From MPNP01 sp965116235 (lineage in GTDB: Bacteria; Pseudomonadota; Alphaproteobacteria; Rhodobacterales; Rhodobacteraceae): a stretch of 64,000 nt of DNA. The notes beneath the pieces are model-generated. The model had not been told where the DNA came from. It saw only the letters and a program-made list of their open reading frames with translations, and made no database searches. The position numbers and the translations under genes are program-made. The DNA is taken from contig OZ220496.1 in NCBI GenBank assembly GCA_965116235.1, positions 1,922,001 through 1,986,000 on the forward strand, read 5' to 3'. This document shows, piece after piece, positions 27,825-36,512 of this stretch; positions within the stretch are counted from its first letter, which is position 1, and each line of letters starts with the position of its first letter.

Positions 27825-28141
27825 CGATACAGATCCTTTTCTGTCTATTTGCGGGGTTCAGGGAAGGCGCCGGACAGATCGGTCATTTCTATGATACCAT
27901 ATTGGGCATGAAGGGTCGGGATGTCAATACGCAGGGAAAAGGGTGACCAGAACGGGGCATGGGTCACAGATTTTCCTGTCCAGGCTTGACGAAACGCGCC
28001 GTCCCGAGCATCTTGACGGGAAACCTGCCAACTTGCCACAAATGATGGATCCTTATGCAGGAAAGAAAATGAAACATGACATGAGTGAAGGCCTGTCTTG
28101 AGTGAAGAATCTTGAAGCCGGACGACATGGATAAATTTCAG
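27825..28141. ncRNA. Conserved non-coding leader of the ATPase cassette (candidate)
   Basis: Shared with 67-387 far more evenly than expected for untranslated DNA between diverged copies. It has no convincing open frame on either strand. It could hold the promoter, subterminal binding sites or a small RNA. The RNA label is a suggestion only. Confidence 0.3.
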
Positions 28142-28200
28142 GACTTCAAGTCAGGTATATAAGCCCCTAATTAAGTTAGATACCATCTGGTGCTGGACTA

Positions 28201-28896
28201 TTAGATTTTTAGCCTTGATGCGAGTTCATTTCGTAGTCCAGACTGTTTGAAAGTCTTATAGACGCACTCTCCATGATCAAGAAGGTGAACTCTGTCGGCC
28301 GTGTTCTCCATGAAATGCAAGTTTTGCTCAACAATGAGAAATCCTCGCCCTGCCTCGGTCTGCTCGCTTATGAAATGACGCATGCGTTCAATGTTTTCAG
28401 GTTGCACTCCCTCCGTGGGTTCATCAAGCAGTACGATACGGGTGTCCTCGCCTAGCGCACGGCAGAACGAAAGCACCTTTTTCTCCCCTCCTGACAATGT
28501 TCCTGCCTTTTGTTCAAGGCGTTGGGTAATAAACGGAAATTGCTCGAACAGGGCTGGATATCGATCAAGGGAACGGTCACTGTACTGTAGAACGAGATTC
28601 TCCAGGACTGTTAGATCGCTGAACACCACATTTTCCTGTGGCGCGTATCCAAGTCCATTGCTGCGACGCTGGTGACCGGAAATTGAAGTCAAGTCCTTGT
28701 TCAGCAACTTAACCCAGCCGGAGGAGGGAGGAAGATGACCTGCGATCAGTTTGGCCAATGTCGATTTTCCGACGCCGTTTCGCCCTGTAATGAATACGAC
28801 CTCGCCGGCACAGACGGATGCCGTGAATTGTCGGATGACGGTTACTTCCCCATATCCACCTGAAAGTTCTCCAACATCAAGGAGGCTGGTGGTCAT
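28201..28896 (-). CDS. Liv-type ABC transporter ATPase (LivF-like)
   Basis: 231 residues. Walker A is VFITGRNGVGKSTLAKLIAG, the signature is LSGGEKKVLSFCRAL, and Walker B is RIVLLDEPTEGVQPENIERM. It is last in the unit amidase, binding protein, permease, permease-ATPase fusion, LivF. It overlaps the preceding gene by four bases. With the fused LivG domain it forms the ATPase pair of the importer. Confidence 0.92.
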   Translation of the reverse strand: MTTSLLDVGELSGGYGEVTVIRQFTASVCAGEVVFITGRNGVGKSTLAKLIAGHLPPSSGWVKLLNKDLTSISGHQRRSNGLGYAPQENVVFSDLTVLENLVLQYSDRSLDRYPALFEQFPFITQRLEQKAGTLSGGEKKVLSFCRALGEDTRIVLLDEPTEGVQPENIERMRHFISEQTEAGRGFLIVEQNLHFMENTADRVHLLDHGECVYKTFKQSGLRNELASRLKI

Positions 28897-30644
28897 GCTC
28901 TGCTCCCTCCTACATAAACCGCCTGCACTTCCGGATTACGGCGTACTTCTGCCATGGGTCCGCTGGCAAGAAGCCGACCCTGATGCAACACATGGACACT
29001 GTCGGACAGACGTTCGACCACTTGCATGTCATGCTCTATAATTATTCCCGTTGCACCCAATTCTCCGATCAGCTGCGAAATTGCATCGGTCATTTTGGCA
29101 GCCTCGGTCACCGATAGTCCGGCGCAGGGTTCGTCCAGCAGTGCCAGATCGGGCTCTGTCAGCATTGTAAGAGAGAAGTCCAGCATCTGCCGCTCCCCGA
29201 CAGAGAGCGTTCCGGCCAGTTCGTCCGAGTTCGTTAAAAAAGTGAAGCACTCTTCCAGACGGTCCAGAAAATGTGTTCTCCAGCGAAATGGTGACATGGC
29301 CAGAAGCTGGATTGGCCGTATCCGGTTAGCCCAGATTGCGATGTCAATGTTTTCGGCAATGCTCAGCAATGGAAAGACGGACGGAACCTGAAACTTTCTG
29401 CCAATACCAATCGATGCTGCCTGATAGGCCCTGATTCCAGTCATCGAACGACCTGCCCAGCGAATGTCACCAGAACCCAGCGGCAACTTTCCTGTCAGGG
29501 CGTTAAACACCGATGTCTTGCCGGCACCGTTGGGCCCAATGAGGCAATGAATTCTATTTGAATCAATAGTGAGATCAAGGTCATCGAGAATTTTTACCGA
29601 TCCCATGTTCACATATACATTGCAAAGCTGCAGGTTTACCAAACGTTTGTCCCCGGAGGCTGGCAAGTATGCGTTGCGATTTCTCTGAGTGCTGAAGACC
29701 GGAACCCAGCCTACGCGTTGCTGGAACGAATGCAGCATGCCAATCATGCCCGTGGGCCATTTCAGTACGACAACGATAAACACGAGTGCAACAACGACTT
29801 CCCAGTAGAGGAAGTCGTTGCGCAAGTCGGTTGCCAGAAAGCCGATGGCGGCGGTTCCCACAATTGGGCCGGCCAGGCTCGTTCTGCCGCCGACTGCGGT
29901 CCAGATCACGAATTCTGCGGCCAGCAGGAAACCGACCGCCTGAGGGGTTACAATGCCTTGGTGAACTGCAAACAAGGCACCAGCGAAGCCAGCAATTCCC
30001 GCACTCACGGCAAAAGCGATGGCCTTGAGCAGACCTGTATCGAAACCAAAGAATTGCAATCGCTCCTCGTTTTGCGATATGGCCGAGAGCAGTTGACCAA
30101 ATGGAGTTTGCAACAAGTATCCGAGTCCCAAGGTTGTAAGTCCAAGACATCCGACGATTACCAGATAAAGCCCTTCAAACCTGCCCACAGAGGGCAGGAG
30201 ATCAGGGATTCCGGTCATTCCGTTGAAGCCTCCCGTAATTCCTTCCATAGAGTTGGCAAGTTGGAAACTCAGCATTGCCAGGGCGAGGGTAATGAGCGAA
30301 AAATAGGGGCCAGATCCGATCTGTCTCCGAAACACCAAGGCACCCACGCAACCAGCCAAGAGTGCAGGTAAAAGAGTCGCAGCGATGATGACGATTGCCA
30401 GTGTTGCCAGATTGTTGCCAAAGTTGAGAAGCATTGCTCCGGCAAGATAGGCACCAACCCCAAAGAACAGGGACTGACCCAGCGGCAAAAAGCCTGTTCG
30501 TCCCCAGCATAGAGCAATGCCTTGGCCAACCATACCGTATATCAGGTACAGTCCTAATTCGTATGCTGTGAAACTGCCCCAGACAAAGGGTACCAATCCG
30601 AGTGCAAGGCAAGCTGCAAGGCTACCGACGAGCGTAGATGCCAT
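28893..30644 (-). CDS. LivM-LivG fusion: permease plus ATPase
   Basis: 583 residues in two parts. Residues 1 to about 320 are a LivM-type permease (GYLLQTPFGQLLSAISQNEE, FAGALFAVHQGIVTPQAVGF, EFVIWTAVGGRTSLAGPIVG). Residues about 340-583 are a LivG-type ATPase with CLIGPNGAGKTSVFNALTG, LSVGERQMLDFSLTML and DLALLDEPCAGLSVTEAAKM. Fusion of these two subunits is seen in urea/amide-type Liv transporters. It overlaps the LivH gene by 23 bp. Confidence 0.92.
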   Translation of the reverse strand: MASTLVGSLAACLALGLVPFVWGSFTAYELGLYLIYGMVGQGIALCWGRTGFLPLGQSLFFGVGAYLAGAMLLNFGNNLATLAIVIIAATLLPALLAGCVGALVFRRQIGSGPYFSLITLALAMLSFQLANSMEGITGGFNGMTGIPDLLPSVGRFEGLYLVIVGCLGLTTLGLGYLLQTPFGQLLSAISQNEERLQFFGFDTGLLKAIAFAVSAGIAGFAGALFAVHQGIVTPQAVGFLLAAEFVIWTAVGGRTSLAGPIVGTAAIGFLATDLRNDFLYWEVVVALVFIVVVLKWPTGMIGMLHSFQQRVGWVPVFSTQRNRNAYLPASGDKRLVNLQLCNVYVNMGSVKILDDLDLTIDSNRIHCLIGPNGAGKTSVFNALTGKLPLGSGDIRWAGRSMTGIRAYQAASIGIGRKFQVPSVFPLLSIAENIDIAIWANRIRPIQLLAMSPFRWRTHFLDRLEECFTFLTNSDELAGTLSVGERQMLDFSLTMLTEPDLALLDEPCAGLSVTEAAKMTDAISQLIGELGATGIIIEHDMQVVERLSDSVHVLHQGRLLASGPMAEVRRNPEVQAVYVGGSRA

Positions 30645-31473
30645 ACGGACGCAGCCAGAGAAACAGGATCGAAATAATCAAAACGCTGATGTAGCCGGCA
30701 GTCTTGTCAAAAACTGCCGATACGGCCAGGTCGGACCCGCCGATTACGGCCGCTCCGATGAGAATGCCCTCTACGGTGCCCAAGCCTCCTACAACCAGCA
30801 CAAAGAAAGAAGAGAGAAGATAGTCCAGACCCATGTAGGGTTCGATCCTGACCAGTGGTACCAGCATGACTCCCGCGAGGCCAGCAGTGGTCACACCAAA
30901 GACAAATGTCCATCGAGCCAGACGCACGGTGTTGATGCCGACAGCATTGGCCAGGGTCGGATTGGTCACCATCGCCTTGATACGAGCGCCGGTATTGCTC
31001 CGTCGATACCAGATGAATATGACTGTGAACATGGTGGCGATCACTGCAAGGAGTATCAGCCGATAGGCTGGATAGGCAACGCCAAGGACATCAACTGTGC
31101 CTGGCACCAGCTGATCAACGCTTTTGTATTCTCGTCCGAAAACCGCTTTGACCCCCTCGCGTAATAGAACCGCCAGTCCCCAGGTGGCAAGGAATGTATC
31201 GAATGGACGCCGATAGAGATGACGAACGATCGACCATTCCACCATCAGGCCGATGGTAACACAAACTATAATCGCTAACGGAATCGCGAAGAGCAGGGGC
31301 ATGCCAGCCTCTTGCACGATGACGGCACAATACGCCCCCAGCATCACGAACTCACCGTGCGCCATGTTCATGACACCGAGCAGCCCGAACACCACAGCCA
31401 GACCCAAGACAACCAGACTCAGGACCGCAACGATGTAAAGGAAGTTCAGTCCGTAGGTACCTAAGAGTTCCAC
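30622..31473 (-). CDS. Liv-type ABC transporter permease (LivH-like)
   Basis: 283 residues of hydrophobic segments. VVFGLLGVMNMAHGEFVMLG near the N-terminus and YLLSSFFVLVVGGLGTVEGI near the end are the typical LivH patterns. It pairs in the inner membrane with the LivM half of the fusion protein. Confidence 0.92.
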   Translation of the reverse strand: MELLGTYGLNFLYIVAVLSLVVLGLAVVFGLLGVMNMAHGEFVMLGAYCAVIVQEAGMPLLFAIPLAIIVCVTIGLMVEWSIVRHLYRRPFDTFLATWGLAVLLREGVKAVFGREYKSVDQLVPGTVDVLGVAYPAYRLILLAVIATMFTVIFIWYRRSNTGARIKAMVTNPTLANAVGINTVRLARWTFVFGVTTAGLAGVMLVPLVRIEPYMGLDYLLSSFFVLVVGGLGTVEGILIGAAVIGGSDLAVSAVFDKTAGYISVLIISILFLWLRPYGIYARR

Positions 31474-31507
31474 GGGCTACTCGGATCCAACGTGGGCATT
31501 GAACTCC

Positions 31508-32674
31508 TTACGCGCAGTTGTTGCCAGCGTCCACATCCGGAAAGGTCATGATGACCTTGAACTCTGTTTCGACGGCTTCGGCAAGATAAATGTCCTTCGA
31601 CACATGTCGGTCTTTCATTGTTGCCGTTCCTCGTGGCCCGGAGTAAGTGGTGCCGTCGGCAACTCTGTCCATGTCTGCCGCAGACAATGATCCCGCCCGC
31701 TCGGCCAGGGCTCGCAAAAACATCATGCCTTCATAGCATGATTCTCCGATTGAGTTAAGTATGGCCGCGTCGGCACCGAATCGAGCGACGTAAGAGTCCT
31801 TGAACATCTTGGCTTCCGACGTGTCGATATTGCTGAAATAGCCCGCCGATGAGAAAAGATTGGCAGAATTCTCAGCCCCAATCCCAGCGAGGGTGTTTTC
31901 TTCGATCAGGGTTCCCAACCTGAGCACCGAGTCTGACAGACCAAAACTGGCGAAGGCCCTGTTAAAACCAACTGAATCGCCGCCGACCAGCGTGATAAGG
32001 ACAGCATCGGCTCCAGTCTCCCGTATCTTTGCCAGATTGGAATCAAAATTGTCGACGGCAAAGGGCAGGTATTCTTCGCCGACCACCGAACCACCGCTCG
32101 CCGCAATATATCTTTTGGCCGCGGTATTTGTATCCCGGGGCCAGTTGTAATCATTGCCGATCAGATACCACTTGCCAACACCTTTGTCGGAAGCAACCCA
32201 CGGAATAACCGGTTCAATTTGCTGGGACGGTGTCTCACCCAGAAGGTATGTACCGCCTGAGCAATCACCGCCTTCATAAACAGGCGTGTAAACGTAAGGG
32301 ACTTCACCCTTGAAGAGGCTGGTAAGTGCACCGCGAACCCCGCTGTCATGCTGACCGATGAAGACTTTGATGCCTTCACCCTTCCAAAGTTCCACGGCCG
32401 CCTTTGTCGCTTCGGCCGTACCGCCCCCGACATCTGCAAATACGGGTTCGATCATGTGGCCAAGGATGCCCCCTGACGCATTGATTTCTTCAACTGCAAG
32501 CCATGTGCTGTTTTGGCTTGAAGGGCCGAACAGGCCGGCGGGACCCGAAAGCGGAATAAACACGCCGACCCGAAGTGTTTCGTTTGCTCGCGCAGTCTTC
32601 GTCATCAGTGCTGGTGAAAAGCCAGCTGCTGCAACAGCAGCAAGCGAAGCCTTGATCATTTCTCTGCGTTCCAT
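31508..32674 (-). CDS. Amide/urea-type solute-binding protein, Tat-like signal
   Basis: 388 residues of the family 5 (Leu/Ile/Val, amide) binding proteins. The ATG at 32674 follows AAAGGAGGACAT and starts MERREMIKASLAAVAAAGFS, a twin-arginine-like signal. GVFIPLSGPAGLFGPSSQNS and FIGQHDSGVRGALTSLFKGE are typical of FmdD/AmiC/UrtA-like proteins. The start lies next to the amidase stop (32676), so the two are translationally linked. With the amidase this points to uptake and hydrolysis of a small amide; the ligand is not known. Confidence 0.88.
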   Translation of the reverse strand: MERREMIKASLAAVAAAGFSPALMTKTARANETLRVGVFIPLSGPAGLFGPSSQNSTWLAVEEINASGGILGHMIEPVFADVGGGTAEATKAAVELWKGEGIKVFIGQHDSGVRGALTSLFKGEVPYVYTPVYEGGDCSGGTYLLGETPSQQIEPVIPWVASDKGVGKWYLIGNDYNWPRDTNTAAKRYIAASGGSVVGEEYLPFAVDNFDSNLAKIRETGADAVLITLVGGDSVGFNRAFASFGLSDSVLRLGTLIEENTLAGIGAENSANLFSSAGYFSNIDTSEAKMFKDSYVARFGADAAILNSIGESCYEGMMFLRALAERAGSLSAADMDRVADGTTYSGPRGTATMKDRHVSKDIYLAEAVETEFKVIMTFPDVDAGNNCA

Positions 32675-32675
32675 T

Positions 32676-34160
32676 TTATGTCCTCCTTTTGGATACAGAT
32701 TGCAAGGATTTCGGTCTGGAGTCAAAGTTCACCACCTGTTCGATCGTAGTCGCCATGGCGAGAACTGATTCATCCGAACCGAAAGGTCCGTCAATTTCAA
32801 TTCCAATGGGCAGACCAGCTGCGGTCAATCCTATTGGAAGAGAGATTCCAGGCAAGCCCGCGTTGCTTCCTGATTCGGTATTGCGAATGTACGTAGCGAA
32901 GGTTGGAGCCCTTTGGCCATTCAGTTCGATCCGTTCGTCGTCGCCGACCGGACGAGCCGACAATGGCACTGTCGGGAAGATGAGTCCGTTCAAGCGGTGT
33001 TCCTTGAAACAGGAAGCGTAGGCTTCCTGCAGGAGGGGACGGTCTTCATCCAAAGCCCGCCTATATTCTGCTTCATGCACGGCTTTCTTGCCCATTTGGC
33101 TCGACAGTACTGACTTCACGTCCGGGCTTGCAACAGCTTCGAATAAGTCGTAGACGGAGACTCCTGCGTTATGATGATCAAGAAATAGAGCGAGTTCCCT
33201 GACGAACTCAAACAATACAACAGGAACCCCGGTGGAGGCACTCAATTCCGCTAACCCCGGAATGTCAACCTCGACCAGGATAACTCCTTCATCCGACAAT
33301 AAACCGAGCAAACAGTCTGTTGCGCTTGCAACGTCTGCTTCGAGGTTGTGGTAGAACTGTTGACGTGGAACTCCGAGCCTGATTTGGCTTGGCGGGATCT
33401 GCCTTGAAGACTGTTCTACCTGGGCCATGACTGCATCAAGTATCCGAATATCAGTCACGCAGCGGGCCATTGGTCCAGCTGTATCATGCGTGCGTGAAAC
33501 GGGTATCAATCCCTCGCGAGGGTATCGGCCAACACTCGGTCTAAATCCAACAATGCCACAAAGTGCTGCCGGTATCCGGACCGATCCGCCGGTATCGGTT
33601 CCAATTCCGGCCGGCATCATTCGTGCAGCGACTGCTGCCGCGGTCCCGCCGCTGGATCCCCCCGGAATCATTGCCGGATCATAAGGGTTCCGCGACGGTC
33701 CCGTATACGTGTTGTTGGTGGTGATTCCCAAAGCCAGTTCATGCATGTTGGCCTTGGCTCCCAGCAGGACACCCGAATCAAACAGCCGGCTGGCAACTGG
33801 GGCATTGGAAGAGGGGTAAAATCCCTTGAGAGAGGGTGTGGAGGCACCTGTTGAAAGACGTTTCGTGTTGATATTGTCCTTGAATGCCAAGGGTATGCCA
33901 TGAAGCCCACTGCCAGCAGTTCCTTGACCATCCACAGCGTCTGCATCCTCAAGCAATCGATCCCAGTCATGGGACACGAATGGGTTAAGCCCTGCGTTGG
34001 CTTCACAGCAGGCTATCAGGTTTTCAGTGTATTCACGGCATGAAAATGTCCTGCGACGGAGAGACTGGCTGACTTCAAAGACACTCATGTTTACTGCGGC
34101 GAGGTCAAAAGAACCAGAGTGCCCATAAAAATCGCCCGTCTGGTCACTGTATCCTGCCAT
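32676..34160 (-). CDS. Amidase signature family hydrolase
   Basis: About 494 residues. The Ser-Ser-Lys triad is visible: lysine in GIPLAFKDNINTKRLSTGAS, and the serines in IPGGSSGGTAAAVAARM and GTDTGGSVRIPAALCGIVGF. The start is the ATG at 34160, preceded by GGAGGTGTT; the open frame extends to 34235. Family members hydrolyse amides, carbamates or ureas. It leads the amide-type Liv transporter unit, which suggests that the imported compound is its substrate. A G8 run lies about 107 bp upstream. Confidence 0.9.
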   Translation of the reverse strand: MAGYSDQTGDFYGHSGSFDLAAVNMSVFEVSQSLRRRTFSCREYTENLIACCEANAGLNPFVSHDWDRLLEDADAVDGQGTAGSGLHGIPLAFKDNINTKRLSTGASTPSLKGFYPSSNAPVASRLFDSGVLLGAKANMHELALGITTNNTYTGPSRNPYDPAMIPGGSSGGTAAAVAARMMPAGIGTDTGGSVRIPAALCGIVGFRPSVGRYPREGLIPVSRTHDTAGPMARCVTDIRILDAVMAQVEQSSRQIPPSQIRLGVPRQQFYHNLEADVASATDCLLGLLSDEGVILVEVDIPGLAELSASTGVPVVLFEFVRELALFLDHHNAGVSVYDLFEAVASPDVKSVLSSQMGKKAVHEAEYRRALDEDRPLLQEAYASCFKEHRLNGLIFPTVPLSARPVGDDERIELNGQRAPTFATYIRNTESGSNAGLPGISLPIGLTAAGLPIGIEIDGPFGSDESVLAMATTIEQVVNFDSRPKSLQSVSKRRT

Positions 34161-34235
34161 AACACCTCCGGCCAACTCAAAACCTAGCACCTTGAGGCAC
34201 TCGTTCATCGGCACGCACCTCGTCATCATTATCAA

Positions 34236-34631
34236 ACCGTTTCAATTGTAAGGTTTTTCAAGTGTAGGGGGGGGATTTAGCAAGTCAAGCAGTCATACTC
34301 CATTGTCCTGACTCCATTTAGGGGATTTGGGTCAACAAAGCCCTGAGCATCAAGGTGTTTCAGTGCTGCAGGTGCCGCAGTTGGTCCCGTTTGCAGTGCC
34401 CTTCATCCAACCTCGAGCCAGAACAGTTTGTGATTGAAACCAGGGGTTGCGATGTCAACCGAATTCGAGCTCAGATCACCCGACAGGAGGCCATTCTGTA
34501 ACGGATCACCCGCTGCCATGCCATTACGAATGACACGGAGATGTACAAGATGTGCAACCGGATTGAAATGTTCCAGATGTTGAAAGCGAGTTTGCCTGTA
34601 CTGCCTGAAATGCCACTGTGGGGAGAGATTT
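34236..34631. other. Intergenic region between cobS end and amidase
   Basis: About 400 bp without a supported gene. It contains the G8 run. A cobalamin riboswitch was looked for and not recognised. Confidence 0.5.
34267..34274. repeat. G8 homopolymer upstream of the amidase unit
   Basis: Eight G on the plus strand, in the probable promoter region of the amidase. Length changes here could alter promoter spacing; this is inferred only from position. Confidence 0.85.
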
Positions 34632-35405
34632 TCACGCTTGATTGGCAAGAATCATCAATCCGAGCCAACAGCCCGTTTCCATTGCCTGCTGAATACAACC
34701 GAGGATATCTCCCGTATAACCACCGATAGCCTTCCGTGCAATAATGACAGTAGGTATGACAAGTGTGAAACCTCCAAGCAAGGCGAGGACAAATATCGCG
34801 TCAAGCAGAAGGAAGACAAATACCGAACTTATGATTCCTCCCGCCAGCAGTAATCCATTCGGAACTCGGCCAACCATGGCCCCCAGTCCATCATCTCTGG
34901 CAGCCGGCAAGAATTTGATAGCAAGCGCCGGGGCAAAACGGGACACCGCGCCAAAGACGAGCAGCGCCTCGACAATAAAACCGAAGCCGAATACATGAGT
35001 CATGCACCCCCAGCGCAGGAGTATGGACAGGATCAGGGCTAGCGTGCCGAAGGTGCCAATATGGCTATCCTTCATGATCCGGAGCCTCTCCTCCCTGTTC
35101 CGTGCACCCCAAACTCCATCAAAGGTGTCAGCCAACCCATCCTCATGAAGACCGCCAGTGAACACGACAAGCAAGGCCAGTCCAATGGCAGCCAGCAATT
35201 CCTCAGGCACGCCAAGCATGGCGAATAGATTGCATATAAGACCAACAACCAGGCCAAGCAGTCCGCCAACTACGGGCCAAGCCCAAACGGATTGACCCAA
35301 GGGTACGTCTGTTGCGCGCACTGGCCATCGAGTGAAGAAGCTGACCGCACAAAGAAAGCCATCCACAAAATGTCCTGAGCGGGAAGTGAACTTTTGATCA
35401 ACCAT
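34632..35405 (-). CDS. cobS: Adenosylcobinamide-GDP ribazoletransferase (cobalamin synthase)
   Basis: 257 residues, integral membrane. The diagnostic stretch is GLHEDGLADTFDGVWGARNR followed by IMKDSHIGTFGTLAL, the metal and substrate site of CobS (CobV). It joins adenosylcobinamide-GDP with alpha-ribazole in the last steps of cobalamin synthesis. It is divergent from cobT with 87 bp between the starts, so both may share control. The dehalogenase at 39225 needs cobalamin. Confidence 0.94.
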   Translation of the reverse strand: MVDQKFTSRSGHFVDGFLCAVSFFTRWPVRATDVPLGQSVWAWPVVGGLLGLVVGLICNLFAMLGVPEELLAAIGLALLVVFTGGLHEDGLADTFDGVWGARNREERLRIMKDSHIGTFGTLALILSILLRWGCMTHVFGFGFIVEALLVFGAVSRFAPALAIKFLPAARDDGLGAMVGRVPNGLLLAGGIISSVFVFLLLDAIFVLALLGGFTLVIPTVIIARKAIGGYTGDILGCIQQAMETGCWLGLMILANQA

Positions 35406-35492
35406 TTATTGCTTGCAGACGGGAGGGATTTTCGAAGTATGATGGCGCCACGCCAATTATATCCAAGTTCTCGAAACGCACAAACTGCCATT

Positions 35493-36512
35493 ATGACATC
35501 AATCAGTCACTTGAGTGAATTTATCAATGATTCTGTTCATCGACTGACTTCCAGCAACGAACGGAACATTGAGCAGGCAAGTCGTCGCAACAGGGAATTG
35601 ACCAAGCCAGTCGGATCTCTGGGTCGATTGGAAGAACTGGCCATTTGGTACAGTTCCTGGCAAGGAAATGCAAAAAGGTCCGTCGATTCTGTTCTGATTG
35701 CCATTTTTGCCGGCAATCATGGGGTCGCTGTGCGCGGAGTGTCGGCCTATCCATCCAAGGTTACAACTCAAATGGTCAGCAACTTTCGCGCCGGCGGTGC
35801 GGCAATTAATCAGCTTGCTAGGTTGCTGCCGGCCACCTTGAAAGTTGTCGAATTGGATCTGGAAAGGCCAACCCGGGACTTCGTTCTCGAGCCAGCGATG
35901 ACCGGAGAAGAGGTATGCGAGGCATTCTTCGCTGGCTGGGACGTTGTATCAGATAGTTACGACCTCGTCATACCAGGTGAGATGGGAATAGGCAATACAA
36001 CCTCGGCCTCAGCCTTGGGATATGCTCTGTTTGGGGGAGCAGTTGACGATTGGGTCGGGTTGGGAACAGGTATTACAAACCAGGCTCTACAGTTGAAAAG
36101 GGACGCCGTTGAACTGGGGGTGAAGCGGTACACAGATATTCTCTCATGCCCTTTGGAGGTATTGCGATGCCTGGGAGGACGGGAGCTTGTTGCGATCATT
36201 GGCGCCGTTCTGAGTGCCAGAATGAAAAGAATTCCGGTCATTCTTGACGGCTTCATCTGCACGGCTGCTGCGGCTGTGCTTTACCGGATTGATCCGCGAC
36301 TGATTGAGCACGCCATAGCCGGTCACGTTTCGGCGGAAAAGGGCCATGAGATACTTCTGAATCAACTGGGTCTGACCCCTCTTCTAAAACTGGACATGAG
36401 GCTTGGGGAAGGGTCTGGCGCTGCTGTCGCCGCGCATATTCTGAGATCTGCCGTTGCCTGCTATGGCGGCATGGCAACATTTTCTGAAGCCAAGGTCTCA
36501 GACAAAACCTAA
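35493..36512 (+). CDS. cobT: Nicotinate-nucleotide:dimethylbenzimidazole phosphoribosyltransferase
   Basis: About 339 residues from the ATG at 35493. GNHGVAVRGVSAYPSKVT, PGEMGIGNTTSASALG and DMRLGEGSGAAVAAHI (with the catalytic Glu) are the CobT hallmarks (CobU in alphaproteobacterial naming). It makes alpha-ribazole phosphate, the precursor of the lower ligand. A 33-codon upstream extension to 35394 overlaps the cobS start and is unlikely to be used. It converges with the antiporter gene, overlapping by four bases. Confidence 0.94.
   Translation: MTSISHLSEFINDSVHRLTSSNERNIEQASRRNRELTKPVGSLGRLEELAIWYSSWQGNAKRSVDSVLIAIFAGNHGVAVRGVSAYPSKVTTQMVSNFRAGGAAINQLARLLPATLKVVELDLERPTRDFVLEPAMTGEEVCEAFFAGWDVVSDSYDLVIPGEMGIGNTTSASALGYALFGGAVDDWVGLGTGITNQALQLKRDAVELGVKRYTDILSCPLEVLRCLGGRELVAIIGAVLSARMKRIPVILDGFICTAAAAVLYRIDPRLIEHAIAGHVSAEKGHEILLNQLGLTPLLKLDMRLGEGSGAAVAAHILRSAVACYGGMATFSEAKVSDKT

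Larger units (their letters stand above)
26468..28167. mobile_element. ATPase cassette, copy 2 (complete, IS1595-like ends)
   Basis: A 1700-bp unit bounded by perfect 26-bp inverted repeats, 26468-26493 and 28142-28167, which read inward GGGGCTTATATACCTGAC. Five more bases outside each end (AATTA/TAATT) extend the pairing to 31 bp. The first 15 bases match the IS1595 ends next door (GGGGATTATATACCT) at all but one position. It holds a single AAA+ ATPase gene and about 340 bp of non-coding leader, and no transposase. The flanking octamers (TAAAATTA, TAATTAAG) are not a clean duplication. It lies 33 bp past the livF stop. A partial second copy is at 1-413. Confidence 0.82.

Noticed and set aside
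26583..27911. 442-codon plus-strand frame
   Set aside because: Antisense to the cassette ATPase with its Walker motifs; the long open frame follows from the high G+C content.
26460..28175. 8-bp target duplication around ATPase cassette copy 2
   Set aside because: TAAAATTA and TAATTAAG do not match; the ends are sure from the inverted repeats, but the duplication is not. Mutation or recombination may have altered one side.
34236..35492. Cobalamin riboswitch near cobS/cobT
   Set aside because: A GCCACTG-like box occurs at about 34612, but it lies past the cobS stop, on the wrong side for control, and no B12-box context was seen.
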